Shown one piece after another: positions 54,691 to 64,000 of a stretch of 64,000 nucleotides of DNA. Both the position numbers and the translations under genes were made by a program. Source of the DNA: Rhodocyclaceae bacterium. GTDB taxonomy: Bacteria > Pseudomonadota > Gammaproteobacteria > Burkholderiales > Rhodocyclaceae. The DNA lies in NCBI GenBank assembly GCA_018262775.1, contig JADFDU010000022.1, positions 62,001-126,000 of the forward strand, given 5' to 3'. The notes beneath the pieces are model-generated. The model saw only the letters and a list, made by a program, of their open reading frames with translations. It was not told the DNA's origin and did no database searches. Position 1 is the first letter of the stretch; every line of letters begins with the position of its first letter.

Positions 54691-55997
54691 GCAAAGAATG
54701 CAGCGTGATTGCCGAACAGCTCAACCGCAATTGCCAGTGCATCTCGCTGGACCGTGTGGCGCTGACGCGTGCCTTGGCCGGCGGCGAATCCGGCGCCGAC
54801 CTGGCGGCCCTGATCGACGCCGGCCGCCCGAACCTGTTCTCCGATTCGGCGGTGTTCGTCGGCGCCGCCTGCCTGCAACGCATGGCGGACATCATTGCCG
54901 CCATCGAAAGCGTGGTGGCGATGCCGGCCTGGCGTGAGCGCGTGCTGGCCTGGGCGCCGTCGGCGGCGCGCTACGCGCCGAAGGCCAGCGGCGTCTTTCT
55001 CGGCTACGATTTCCATCTGAGCCCCGGCGGGCCGCAGCTCATCGAGATCAACACCAACGCCGGCGGCGGCCTGCTCAACGCTGCGCTGGCGCAGGCGCAG
55101 AAGGCTTGTTGCGAAGAGGTATCCGCCGTGCTGCCAGGCGTGCATCCTGCCGCCACGATCGAGCAGGACTATGTCGACATGTTCATCGAGGAGTGGCGCG
55201 CAGAAAGGGGTACAAATGGGGGCACAAATGGCGGCGAAGCGCCCCTGCGGCGCATCGCCATCGTCGATGAGCGGCCGTCGGAGCAGTTTCTCTACCCGGA
55301 GTTCCTGCTGTTCCAGAAGCTGTTCGAACGCCACGGCATTGCGGCAGTCATCTGCGATCCGGGCGAACTGCGCTTCGAGGGCGGGGCACTGTGGCAAGGC
55401 GGCGAGCGCATCGACCTGGTCTACAATCGCCTGACGGATTTCGGCCTGGACGCGCCGGCGAATGCCGCCTTGCGCGAGGCGTATCTCGCCGGTGCCGTGG
55501 TGGTGACGCCGCACTCGCGCGCGCATGCCCTCTACGCCGACAAGCGCAACCTGACCCTGCTGACGGATGAGGGGTTTCTGGCGGAACTGGGTGTCGATGC
55601 CAATGTGCGCGCAGTGCTGCTCGGCGGCATTCCGCACACGCGGCTGGTGCGGCGCGAAGATGCGCAGGATCTGTGGGCGCGTCGCAAGCAGCTCTTCTTC
55701 AAGCCGGCGGCGGGCTTCGGCAGCCGCGCAGCCTACCGCGGCGAAAAGCTGACAAAGCGCGTCTTCGAGGAGACCCTCGAGGGCGGCTACATCGCCCAGG
55801 CGCTGGTGCCGCCTTCGGAGCGTGTGGTGGGTGTGGAGGGCCAGCGCATCGGCCTCAAGCTCGACCTGCGCAACTTCGTTTATCGCGGCCGCGTGCAACT
55901 GGTGATCGCGCGGCTGTATCAGGGACAGACGACGAATTTCCGTACGGCCGGCGGCGGCTTTGCGCCGGTGCTGACGGTGCCCAAAGGATTAGGGTGA
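54687..55997 (+). CDS. ATP-grasp-like protein, function unknown
   Basis: A 436-residue protein. A nucleotide-binding-like segment (LFFKPAAGFGSRAAYRGEKLTKRVF, about residues 337-362) and IEINTNAGGG near 117 are of ATP-grasp type, similar to glutathionylspermidine-synthase-like or RimK-like proteins. The catalysed ligation is unknown. A short repeat (GTNGGTNGG) lies near residue 175. It is translationally coupled to the helicase gene (ATGA overlap). Confidence 0.7.
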   Translation: MSKECSVIAEQLNRNCQCISLDRVALTRALAGGESGADLAALIDAGRPNLFSDSAVFVGAACLQRMADIIAAIESVVAMPAWRERVLAWAPSAARYAPKASGVFLGYDFHLSPGGPQLIEINTNAGGGLLNAALAQAQKACCEEVSAVLPGVHPAATIEQDYVDMFIEEWRAERGTNGGTNGGEAPLRRIAIVDERPSEQFLYPEFLLFQKLFERHGIAAVICDPGELRFEGGALWQGGERIDLVYNRLTDFGLDAPANAALREAYLAGAVVVTPHSRAHALYADKRNLTLLTDEGFLAELGVDANVRAVLLGGIPHTRLVRREDAQDLWARRKQLFFKPAAGFGSRAAYRGEKLTKRVFEETLEGGYIAQALVPPSERVVGVEGQRIGLKLDLRNFVYRGRVQLVIARLYQGQTTNFRTAGGGFAPVLTVPKGLG

Positions 55998-56003
55998 ACC
56001 GCA

Positions 56004-56096
56004 TTCAACACAGAGGTCACAGAGGCACAGAGGGCACAGAGGTTTTTTTCTGTTCTTCTCCGTGCCCTCTGTGTCTCTGTGTTCTCCGTGTTGAAA
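56004..56096. repeat. CACAGAG-type inverted repeat, copy B
   Basis: 93 bp from TTCAACAC to GTGTTGAA, with CACAGAG-type heptamers in one arm and CTCTGTG-type in the other. GTTGAAAGAGG at its right end supplies the likely mobB ribosome site. Confidence 0.85.
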
Positions 56097-56103
56097 GAGG
56101 TTT

Positions 56104-56601
56104 ATGAAGGTTTTCGGATTCGCAGGTTACAGTGGCAGCGGCAAGACGACGCTGATCGAGCAGCTGATCCCGCGTTTCGTCATGGAGGGCCTGAGGGTCT
56201 CGCTCATCAAACACGCCCACCACGATTTCGACATAGACCGGCCGGGCAAGGACTCCTGGCGCCACCGCGAGGCGGGCTGTAGCGAAGTGCTGCTGACTTC
56301 CGAGCAGCGCTGGGTGCTGATGCACGAACTGCGCGGGGCGACGGAACCGACGCTGGAAGAACAGATCAAAATGCTCTCGCCCTGCGATCTGGCGCTGGTG
56401 GAAGGCTACAAGACGAACGACCTCATTCCCAAGCTGGAGGTGTATCGGCCGTCGCACGGCAGACCGCCGCTCCACTCGGAACACCCCAATATCGTCGCTA
56501 TTGCCAGCGATGCACCGTTAGAGACGACGCTGCCGCTGCTGGACATCAACGATGCGGACGGCATTGCCGAATTCATCATGCGCTATCTGGAATTGAAATG
56601 A
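56104..56601 (+). CDS. mobB: molybdopterin-guanine dinucleotide biosynthesis adaptor protein
   Basis: A 165-residue GTP-binding adaptor in molybdenum-cofactor maturation. It has the P-loop GYSGSGKTTLIEQLIP at residue 8, IKHAHHDFDIDRPGKDSWRHREAG near 39, and a Walker B-like DLALVEGYK near 96, typical of MobB. Its stop overlaps the moeA start by four bases (ATGA). Confidence 0.92.
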   Translation: MKVFGFAGYSGSGKTTLIEQLIPRFVMEGLRVSLIKHAHHDFDIDRPGKDSWRHREAGCSEVLLTSEQRWVLMHELRGATEPTLEEQIKMLSPCDLALVEGYKTNDLIPKLEVYRPSHGRPPLHSEHPNIVAIASDAPLETTLPLLDINDADGIAEFIMRYLELK

Positions 56602-57887
56602 GCCTTTTATCCTTCGACGACACCCTCGCAAAACTTCTCGCTGCCGCTCGCGTGGTGAACGAAATCGAGGAGGTGGATACGCTCGCCGCCGCCGGCCGCA
56701 CGCTGGCGCGCGCGCAGACGAGCGGCATCACGGTGCCGCCGCTGGACAACTCGTCCATGGACGGCTATGCCGTGCGCCTGGCAGACGTGCCCGTTGCCGG
56801 CACGCGGCTGCCGGTGTCGCAGCGCATCCCCGCCGGCAGCGTCGGCACGCCGCTGCAGCCGGGCACGACGGCACGCATCTTCACCGGCGCGCCGCTGCCG
56901 CAGGGCGCCGACGCCGTGGTCATGCAGGAGTTGTGTGAGCATGCCGACGGCGCGGTGGCATTCAACCATGTGCCGCACGCCGGCGAGAATATTCGCCGCG
57001 CCGGCGAGGACATCTGCGCCGGTGCCGAAATCCTTGCCGCCGGCACGCGCCTGGCACCGCAGGATGTCGGGCTGGCGGCTTCGGTCGGCCTGGCGAAGCT
57101 GCCGGTGTTCCGTCGCCTGCGCGTGGCGGTGTTCTTCACCGGCGACGAACTGTCCCTGCCGGGCGAGGCACTCAAGCCCGGCGGCATCTACAACTCCAAC
57201 CGCTACACCCTGCGCGGACTGCTCGATGCACTTGGCTGCGAGGTGTGCGATCTCGGCATCGTGCCGGACAATCTGGCCGCTACGCGCACTGCGCTACGCG
57301 AGGCGGCGGCGAGTGACATCATCATCACCAGCGGCGGCGTCTCGGTCGGCGAGGAGGATCACGTCAGGGCAGCGGTGCAGGCGGAAGGCGCGCTCGACCT
57401 GTGGAAGATCGCCATCAAACCGGGCAAGCCGCTGGCCTTCGGCAAAGTCAGTCGCCGTGGTACGGCGCAGGTGAGCGCCATCCCCCCGGCCCCCTCCCCG
57501 GGGAAGGGGGTGACGGAGGTTCGCGGGCAGAGCCCGCTCGGAGATGAGGCGGCCTTCATCGGCCTGCCCGGCAACCCGGTGTCGACCTTCGTCACCTTCA
57601 TCATGCTGGTGCGGCCTTTCCTGCTCGCCATGCAGGGGGCGCGCGAAACCGCGCCGCGCAGCCTGACGATGCGTGCCGACTTCGACTGGCCGAAGCCTGA
57701 CCGGCGGCGCGAGTTCCTCAGGGTGCGCATCAACGCCGCGGGCGGCCTCGACCTGTTTCCCAACCAGAGCTCGGGTGTGCTCACTTCCTGCACCTGGGCC
57801 GACGGCCTGGTGGATACGCCGGCGGGCCAGGTACTGAAACGCGGCGATGCCGTGCGCTTCATTCCGTTTTCCGAGTTGCTATACTGA
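56598..57887 (+). CDS. moeA: molybdopterin molybdotransferase, with repeat-derived insert
   Basis: MoeA inserts molybdate into adenylylated molybdopterin. The 429-residue protein has VPPLDNSSMDGYAVR near residue 46, RIFTGAPLPQGADAVVMQE near 92, TGDELSLPGE near 180 and SGGVSVGEEDHV near 246. Between AFGK and FIGLPGNPVS, which in relatives are only a few residues apart, there are about 35 extra residues (roughly 283-317). The first part is encoded by a 25-bp motif copy (KVSRRGTA) and the rest by a C-rich palindromic repeat, in frame. The insert sits just before the conserved LPGNPV segment. Confidence 0.92.
   Translation: MSLLSFDDTLAKLLAAARVVNEIEEVDTLAAAGRTLARAQTSGITVPPLDNSSMDGYAVRLADVPVAGTRLPVSQRIPAGSVGTPLQPGTTARIFTGAPLPQGADAVVMQELCEHADGAVAFNHVPHAGENIRRAGEDICAGAEILAAGTRLAPQDVGLAASVGLAKLPVFRRLRVAVFFTGDELSLPGEALKPGGIYNSNRYTLRGLLDALGCEVCDLGIVPDNLAATRTALREAAASDIIITSGGVSVGEEDHVRAAVQAEGALDLWKIAIKPGKPLAFGKVSRRGTAQVSAIPPAPSPGKGVTEVRGQSPLGDEAAFIGLPGNPVSTFVTFIMLVRPFLLAMQGARETAPRSLTMRADFDWPKPDRRREFLRVRINAAGGLDLFPNQSSGVLTSCTWADGLVDTPAGQVLKRGDAVRFIPFSELLY
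57443..57467 (+). repeat. dispersed 25-bp motif, copy 11 (inside moeA)
   Basis: CAAAGTCAGTC, eight bases, ACGGCG; the tail forms a perfect CGCCGT/ACGGCG stem. Read as G-K-V-S-R-R-G-T-A. Confidence 0.82.
57481..57541. repeat. C-rich palindromic repeat inside moeA, copy 2
   Basis: CCCCCTCCCCGGGGAAGGGG core, then GTGACGGAGGTTCGC and a small GGGCAGAGCCC hairpin. It matches the copy at 23522-23580 and is read in frame through moeA. Confidence 0.75.
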
Positions 57888-57891
57888 AACC

Positions 57892-58146
57892 ATGAGTGTG
57901 AAAGTCCTCTATTTCGCCGGCCTGCGCGAAGCGGTCGGCCAGCCTTCCGAGCAGTTTGTTCTGCAGGCGGGGGTGGGCAATGTCGGCCAGTTGCATGCCC
58001 GGCTTGCTGCTCGCGGCGGCGCATGGGAAGCGCTGGCGAAGACGAAGAACCTGCGTATCGCGGTGAACCAGCGGATGGCGGCAATGGATGCCCCGATACA
58101 GGACGGCGATGAGGTAGCGTTCTTCCCGCCGGTGACGGGAGGGTGA
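57892..58146 (+). CDS. moaD: molybdopterin synthase small subunit (MoaD)
   Basis: An 84-residue ubiquitin-like sulfur carrier of molybdopterin synthase. It starts MSVKVLYFAGLREAVG and ends in FFPPVTGG, the C-terminal Gly-Gly that carries the thiocarboxylate. It begins five bases after moeA and is separated from moaE by a repeat region. Confidence 0.93.
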   Translation: MSVKVLYFAGLREAVGQPSEQFVLQAGVGNVGQLHARLAARGGAWEALAKTKNLRIAVNQRMAAMDAPIQDGDEVAFFPPVTGG

Positions 58147-58287
58147 GATGACAACAACCTATCCCCTAGCCCCTTTTAGTTCCGGCATAACACCTGCTGC
58201 GCAGGTATTAGCCTCCACTGAAACGCTAAAGCGTTTTCCGAGGAAAGGGGTAACGACGGTTCAGCCGCTGCGCGGCTTCCGGTTTAT
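58147..58287. repeat. C-rich repeat with hairpins between moaD and moaE, copy 3
   Basis: Arms CCCCTAGCCCC and GGAAAGGGG flank small hairpins (ACCTGCTGCGCAGGT, AACGCTAAAGCGTT), then GTAACGACGGTTCAG and CCGCTGCGCGG. Related to the copies at 23522 and 57481 but longer. Confidence 0.6.
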
Positions 58288-58740
58288 ATGAAAGTCTCCG
58301 TTCAAGCCGAGGATTTCGATCTCGGCGCCGAATGCGCCGCGATGGCGCGCGGGCGCAGCGACATCGGTGCGCTGGCGAGCTTCGTCGGCCTGGTGCGCGA
58401 TACGAACGACGGCGCCGGCGTGGTGAAGTTGGCGCTGGAACACTATCCCGGCATGACGGAGAAGTCGCTCGCGGCAATTGTCGAAGAGGCGCGCGGCCGC
58501 TGGAACGTCATGGATGCGACGGTGATCCACCGCATCGGCGAACTGCAGCCGGGCGACAACATCGTGCTGGTGATCGTGGCGAGCACGCATCGTGGCGATG
58601 CCTTTGCCGCCTGCGAGTTCATCATGGACTACCTGAAAACCCATGCGCCGTTCTGGAAGAAGGAAGAGACGCCGCAAGGCGGGCGCTGGGTGGATGCGCG
58701 CGAGTCGGACGATGAATCGGCGGCGCGCTGGAAGGCTTGA
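58288..58740 (+). CDS. moaE: molybdopterin synthase catalytic subunit (MoaE)
   Basis: A 150-residue protein that, with MoaD, converts cyclic pyranopterin monophosphate to molybdopterin. It has ALASFVGLVRDTNDG near residue 28, LALEHYPGMTEKSL, VIHRIGEL near 80, and FMKxHAPFWKKE-type active-site lysines (THAPFWKKEE near 125). No moaA or moaC is in the window. Confidence 0.93.
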   Translation: MKVSVQAEDFDLGAECAAMARGRSDIGALASFVGLVRDTNDGAGVVKLALEHYPGMTEKSLAAIVEEARGRWNVMDATVIHRIGELQPGDNIVLVIVASTHRGDAFAACEFIMDYLKTHAPFWKKEETPQGGRWVDARESDDESAARWKA

Positions 58741-58751
58741 GGCCAAGCACC

Positions 58752-58844
58752 TTCAACACAGAGGGCACAGAGGCACGGAGAGCACAGAGAAAGCTATTCA
58801 AAAGAACTCTGTGTCCTCTGTGCCTCTGTGCCCTCTGTGTTGAA
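58752..58844. repeat. CACAGAG-type inverted repeat, copy C
   Basis: 93 bp from TTCAACAC to GTGTTGAA, same length and ends as copy B. It lies between the convergent moaE and phasin genes. Confidence 0.85.
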
Positions 58845-58852
58845 AGAGGTTC

Positions 58853-59377
58853 TTACTCCACCTTCACGCTCTTGCCCTTGCCGGCCCCGCCCATTCCGCT
58901 CATGTTGCCGAAGGCGGCGGTGGAGGCCTTGGCGATCTGCTCGAAGGCGTCCTTGGCGTTGCCGAAGGCCTTCTGCATGGTGGCGAAGGCGTCCTGGCCG
59001 CCAGCGGGCAGGCCGCTCACCGACATCATCTTCTTGAAGTTCTCCATCATTTCCTGATTGCTGCCGGCCATCTGCTGGCCAAGCATGCGGTTGAACTCGG
59101 CCTGCGCCTCGGCCGTAATCTCCGCCATCTGGCGCATCGCCTCCATCATCTGCGTGGAGGTCTCCTGGGCGAACTGGGTGCGCAGGGCAAGCGCGTTCTG
59201 CGGATCCTTCGCCTCGGTCAGCGCACGCGCATTCTTCACGCTGCCCTCGAACAGGGCGCGCGCCGTTTCCACCTGCAGGTCCATGATGCGCTTGGAGTTC
59301 TCCAGGGACATCTGCGTCAGCTTCATGGCCGCATCGATGCTTTTTTGGTGCATCTCGGTGATCTGTTCCTTGCCCAT
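58853..59377 (-). CDS. phasin family protein
   Basis: A 174-residue helical protein that coats polyhydroxyalkanoate granules. It has the phasin pattern MHQKSIDAAMKLTQMSLENSKRIMDLQVETARALFEGSVKNARAL, glutamine/methionine-rich amphipathic helices and a glycine-rich tail. ATG 59377 follows AAGGAG; an ATG 24 bases upstream has no ribosome site. Together with 3-hydroxybutyryl-CoA dehydrogenase it hints at PHB storage. Confidence 0.9.
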   Translation of the reverse strand: MGKEQITEMHQKSIDAAMKLTQMSLENSKRIMDLQVETARALFEGSVKNARALTEAKDPQNALALRTQFAQETSTQMMEAMRQMAEITAEAQAEFNRMLGQQMAGSNQEMMENFKKMMSVSGLPAGGQDAFATMQKAFGNAKDAFEQIAKASTAAFGNMSGMGGAGKGKSVKVE

Positions 59378-59438
59378 TGTGCTCTCCTTGATAATTGTCA
59401 TTAAACCCTGTCCGCTTATGATGCGCTGATCGGGGCGT

Positions 59439-59467
59439 CTTGAAAACCCCCGCTGTCAGCCCCATTT
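59439..59467 (+). promoter_or_regulatory. sigma-32 heat-shock promoter of clpB
   Basis: CTTGAAA, 14 bases, CCCCATTT: a full match to the sigma-32 consensus, 33 bp before the clpB start. Confidence 0.88.
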
Positions 59468-59499
59468 AGCAGCAAGACAACATATTCCGGATGAAAATC

Positions 59500-62079
<2,580 letters not shown>

Positions 62080-62120
62080 AGGAAAACCTGCAGGAAGACC
62101 TGAAGCGATCAGGGTTATTG

Positions 62121-62154
62121 AAACGGCGGGTGCTACCCGCCGTTTCTTCTTTTT
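62121..62154 (+). terminator. rho-independent terminator of clpB
   Basis: 11-bp stem AAACGGCGGGT/ACCCGCCGTTT with a three-base loop, then CTTCTTTTT. Confidence 0.88.
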
Positions 62155-62204
62155 CCGCCAGCGGGGATAATGCAGGTCATAACAACGAACGCTGCCTGCC
62201 CGAC

Positions 62205-63458
62205 ATGAACAGTACCGCCACCACCGCCCCCATGCGCAGTGACCTGCGTGTCATCAGCCTCATCAGCTTTGCCCACGGCACCTCGCATTTCTTCCACCTG
62301 CTGTTGCCGCCGCTGTTTCCCTGGCTGATGCCGGAGTTCGGCCTGAACTTCACCCAGGCCGGCATGATGATGACGGTTTTCTTCATTGTCTCCGGCGTCG
62401 GTCAGGCGCTGTCCGGCTTTATCGTCGACCGCGTCGGGCCGCGCCAGGTGCTACTCGCCGGTATCGCCTGCTTCATCCTCGCCGCGCTGCTGCTCAGCGT
62501 GGCGAACGGCTACGCCATGCTGCTCGTCGTCGGCGGATTGGCGGGTCTGGGCAACAGCGTCTTCCATCCGGCCGACTTCACGGTGCTCAATCGCAAGGTG
62601 AGCCACGCGCGCCTGGGCCATGCCTTTTCGGCGCACGGCCTGTCGGGCAACCTCGGCTGGGCGATTGCGCCGGTGTTCCTCACCGGCATCGCTGCGGCAG
62701 CGGGTTGGCGTACGGCAGCATTGGGTGCGGCGGCATTGGGTGCGGCGGCCTGGGCGGTGGTCTGGTTTGGCCGTAATGCGACGGAGATGGAAACGGCTGA
62801 AGCGAATACCATGAATACAGAGGCTGGCACCAGAGTCAGTTCCGGCGGGACGGCGTCGACCTTCGGTTTTCTCGGCGTCGGCGCGGTGTGGATGTGCTTC
62901 ATGTTCTTCCTGCTTGTCACCACCGCTTTCGGCGCGCTGCAGAACTATGCCACGCCGCTCATGCAGAACGTGTATGGCCTGCCGGTGGCGGCGGCTGCAG
63001 CGACGCTGTCGTTCTTCCTGCTCGGTGGCGCGGCGGGTATTGCGGTGGGTGGCGCGCTGGCCATTCGCGGTGCGGCGCACGACCGGCTGATCGCCGCAGC
63101 GCTGAGCGCCGCGGCATTGGTCGCCGTACTGATCGCCAGCGGCGCCTTGCCGCCCTGGAGCGTCTCGCTGGCGATGGGCACGATGGGCTTCTTCGGCGGC
63201 ATCGCCGGTCCCTCGCGCGATCTGCTGGTGCGTCAGGCGGCGACGGCGCGTTTTGGCCAGCAGGCCTTCGGCCGCGTGTATGGTTTCGTCTATTCGGGTC
63301 TGGACACCGGGCTGGCGATATCACCGCTGGTGTTCGGCCCGCTCATGGATGCCGGGCGCTTCGGCGTCGTACTGGGCGGCGTGGCGTTGCTGCAGGCGCT
63401 GGCGATCCTGACGGCGCTGAATGTCGGCCGGCAGAGCCGTTCGTCTCAGGCTGCTTGA
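62205..63458 (+). CDS. MFS transporter
   Basis: A 417-residue transporter with about twelve membrane segments in two halves. It has DRVGPRQVLL (the loop 2-3 MFS motif) near residue 72 and HPADFTVLNRKV near 120, resembling the fosmidomycin-resistance/CynX-like MFS group. The central cytoplasmic loop (about 200-220) contains a 25-bp motif copy (RVSSGGTA). A repeat AALGAA occurs twice near residue 175. The start MNSTATTAPMRSDL (62205) is chosen over an upstream ATG inside the clpB terminator region. The substrate is unknown. Confidence 0.87.
   Translation: MNSTATTAPMRSDLRVISLISFAHGTSHFFHLLLPPLFPWLMPEFGLNFTQAGMMMTVFFIVSGVGQALSGFIVDRVGPRQVLLAGIACFILAALLLSVANGYAMLLVVGGLAGLGNSVFHPADFTVLNRKVSHARLGHAFSAHGLSGNLGWAIAPVFLTGIAAAAGWRTAALGAAALGAAAWAVVWFGRNATEMETAEANTMNTEAGTRVSSGGTASTFGFLGVGAVWMCFMFFLLVTTAFGALQNYATPLMQNVYGLPVAAAAATLSFFLLGGAAGIAVGGALAIRGAAHDRLIAAALSAAALVAVLIASGALPPWSVSLAMGTMGFFGGIAGPSRDLLVRQAATARFGQQAFGRVYGFVYSGLDTGLAISPLVFGPLMDAGRFGVVLGGVALLQALAILTALNVGRQSRSSQAA
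62831..62855 (+). repeat. dispersed 25-bp motif, copy 13 (inside MFS gene)
   Basis: CAGAGTCAGTT, eight bases, ACGGCG. Sense orientation, read as R-V-S-S-G-G-T-A in the central loop. Confidence 0.72.
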
Positions 63459-64000
63459 GCGTCCGTGGCGGCTGGGCCGGTTGCGTCGCCGGCCATGACG
63501 ACGCGGTTGCGTCCCGTTTCCTTGGCGTGATAGAGGGCCGCGTCCGCGGCGCTGACGAGTTGTGCTGCCACGCCTTGCGTCGTCACGGCCACGGAGGCGA
63601 CGCCGACGCTGACGGTGACGTGGCCGGCGATGGTCGCGCCGCTGTGCGGCAGCTGCAGTGATGCCACCGCGGTGCGGACGCGCTCGGCGACGAGGCAGGC
63701 GCCTTCCGGGTCCGTGGTGGGCAGCAGGATGGCGAATTCCTCGCCGCCGTAGCGGGCGACGGCGTCGCTCGAGCGCATAACCACCCCCGACATGGCCGCA
63801 GCCACCTGCCGCAGGCATTCGTCGCCGCCCTGGTGGCCGTAGGTGTCGTTGTAGGACTTGAAGAAATCCACGTCGATCATGAGCAGGGAGAGGGTGCGTG
63901 ATTCCCGCGTGGCACGGCGCCACTCGGTGTTCAGGGTCTGGTCAAAGCAGCGGCGGTTGGCCACACTGGTGAGGCCGTCGTGTGTGGCCAGGCGTTCGAG
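63446..64000 (-). CDS. GGDEF diguanylate cyclase, C-terminal part (cut by window edge)
   Basis: Only the C-terminal ~184 residues are in the window. They hold a complete GGDEF domain: HDGLTSVANRRCFD at its start, DVDFFKSYNDTYGHQGGDECLR, the active site RYGGEEF, and an I-site RSSD five residues before it. It predicts an active cyclic-di-GMP synthase with feedback inhibition. The N-terminal sensor part lies beyond the window. Its 3' end overlaps the MFS gene end by 13 bp (convergent). Confidence 0.92.
   Translation of the reverse strand, partial: LERLATHDGLTSVANRRCFDQTLNTEWRRATRESRTLSLLMIDVDFFKSYNDTYGHQGGDECLRQVAAAMSGVVMRSSDAVARYGGEEFAILLPTTDPEGACLVAERVRTAVASLQLPHSGATIAGHVTVSVGVASVAVTTQGVAAQLVSAADAALYHAKETGRNRVVMAGDATGPAATDAQAA

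Overview
The window is a GC-rich (roughly 65%) bacterial chromosome segment. Gene content points to a betaproteobacterium, most like the Rhodocyclales (Azoarcus/Thauera/Sulfuritalea-type). The grounds are a GntR-linked TCA cluster in the order mdh / gntR / sdhCDAB-sdhE / gltA / sucA / sucB / lpd, a phasin, a biotin-type pyruvate carboxylase, and many PAS and GGDEF signalling proteins. Taxonomy is inferred from gene order and family resemblance; no database search was run. No rRNA or tRNA gene was recognised.

Layout. 1-6.1 kb: leftward biotin genes bioA-bioF-bioD (bioD cut by the window edge), then 3-hydroxybutyryl-CoA dehydrogenase, dusC and a diguanylate cyclase. 6.1-19.8 kb: pyruvate carboxylase, two PAS histidine kinases (one with an in-frame amber codon near its start), an EF-hand protein and a small membrane protein that each sit behind a sigma-54-type promoter, a metallo-beta-lactamase-fold hydrolase, cytochrome b561, a CDP-alcohol phosphatidyltransferase, an MgtC-like protein, a TSUP permease and an FMN reductase. 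19.8-37.8 kb: the TCA-cycle block (acnB, a CitE-like lyase and mdh leftward; gntR, sdhCDAB, sdhE, gltA, sucA, sucB, lpd and zapE rightward). A 268-bp MITE-like element lies between sdhD and sdhA.

37.8-47.5 kb is a chromosomal integron of lower GC. An IntI-type tyrosine recombinase (46489-47496, +) faces a leftward cassette array with six recognisable attC sites and one possible degenerate one. Starting from the attI side the cassettes encode a frameshifted Lit-like (U49) metallopeptidase, a lipoprotein, an HNH nuclease, a DUF4145-like protein, a P-loop ATPase, a GrlR-like protein, and finally an alpha/beta hydrolase with a small secreted protein. An IS1182-like element with a nonsense-mutated transposase sits inside one attC site, next to its recombination core.

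47.6-64 kb: a secretin-N-like periplasmic protein, a cation/proton antiporter, a receiver-GAF-PAS-HD-GYP protein, a DinG/YoaA helicase, an ATP-grasp-like protein, molybdenum-cofactor genes mobB-moeA-moaD-moaE, a phasin, clpB behind a clear sigma-32 promoter, an MFS transporter, and a GGDEF protein cut by the window edge.

The most unusual signal is a dispersed motif of constant 25-bp length (RAAAGTCAGTC, 8 variable bases, ACGGCG). It occurs 13 times in both intergenic and coding DNA. The five copies that lie sense-wise inside genes are all read in the same frame, giving V-S-x-x-x-T-A. Several other palindromic repeat families (REP-like, CACAGAG-type, C-rich) are scattered between genes, and one even lies inside moeA.
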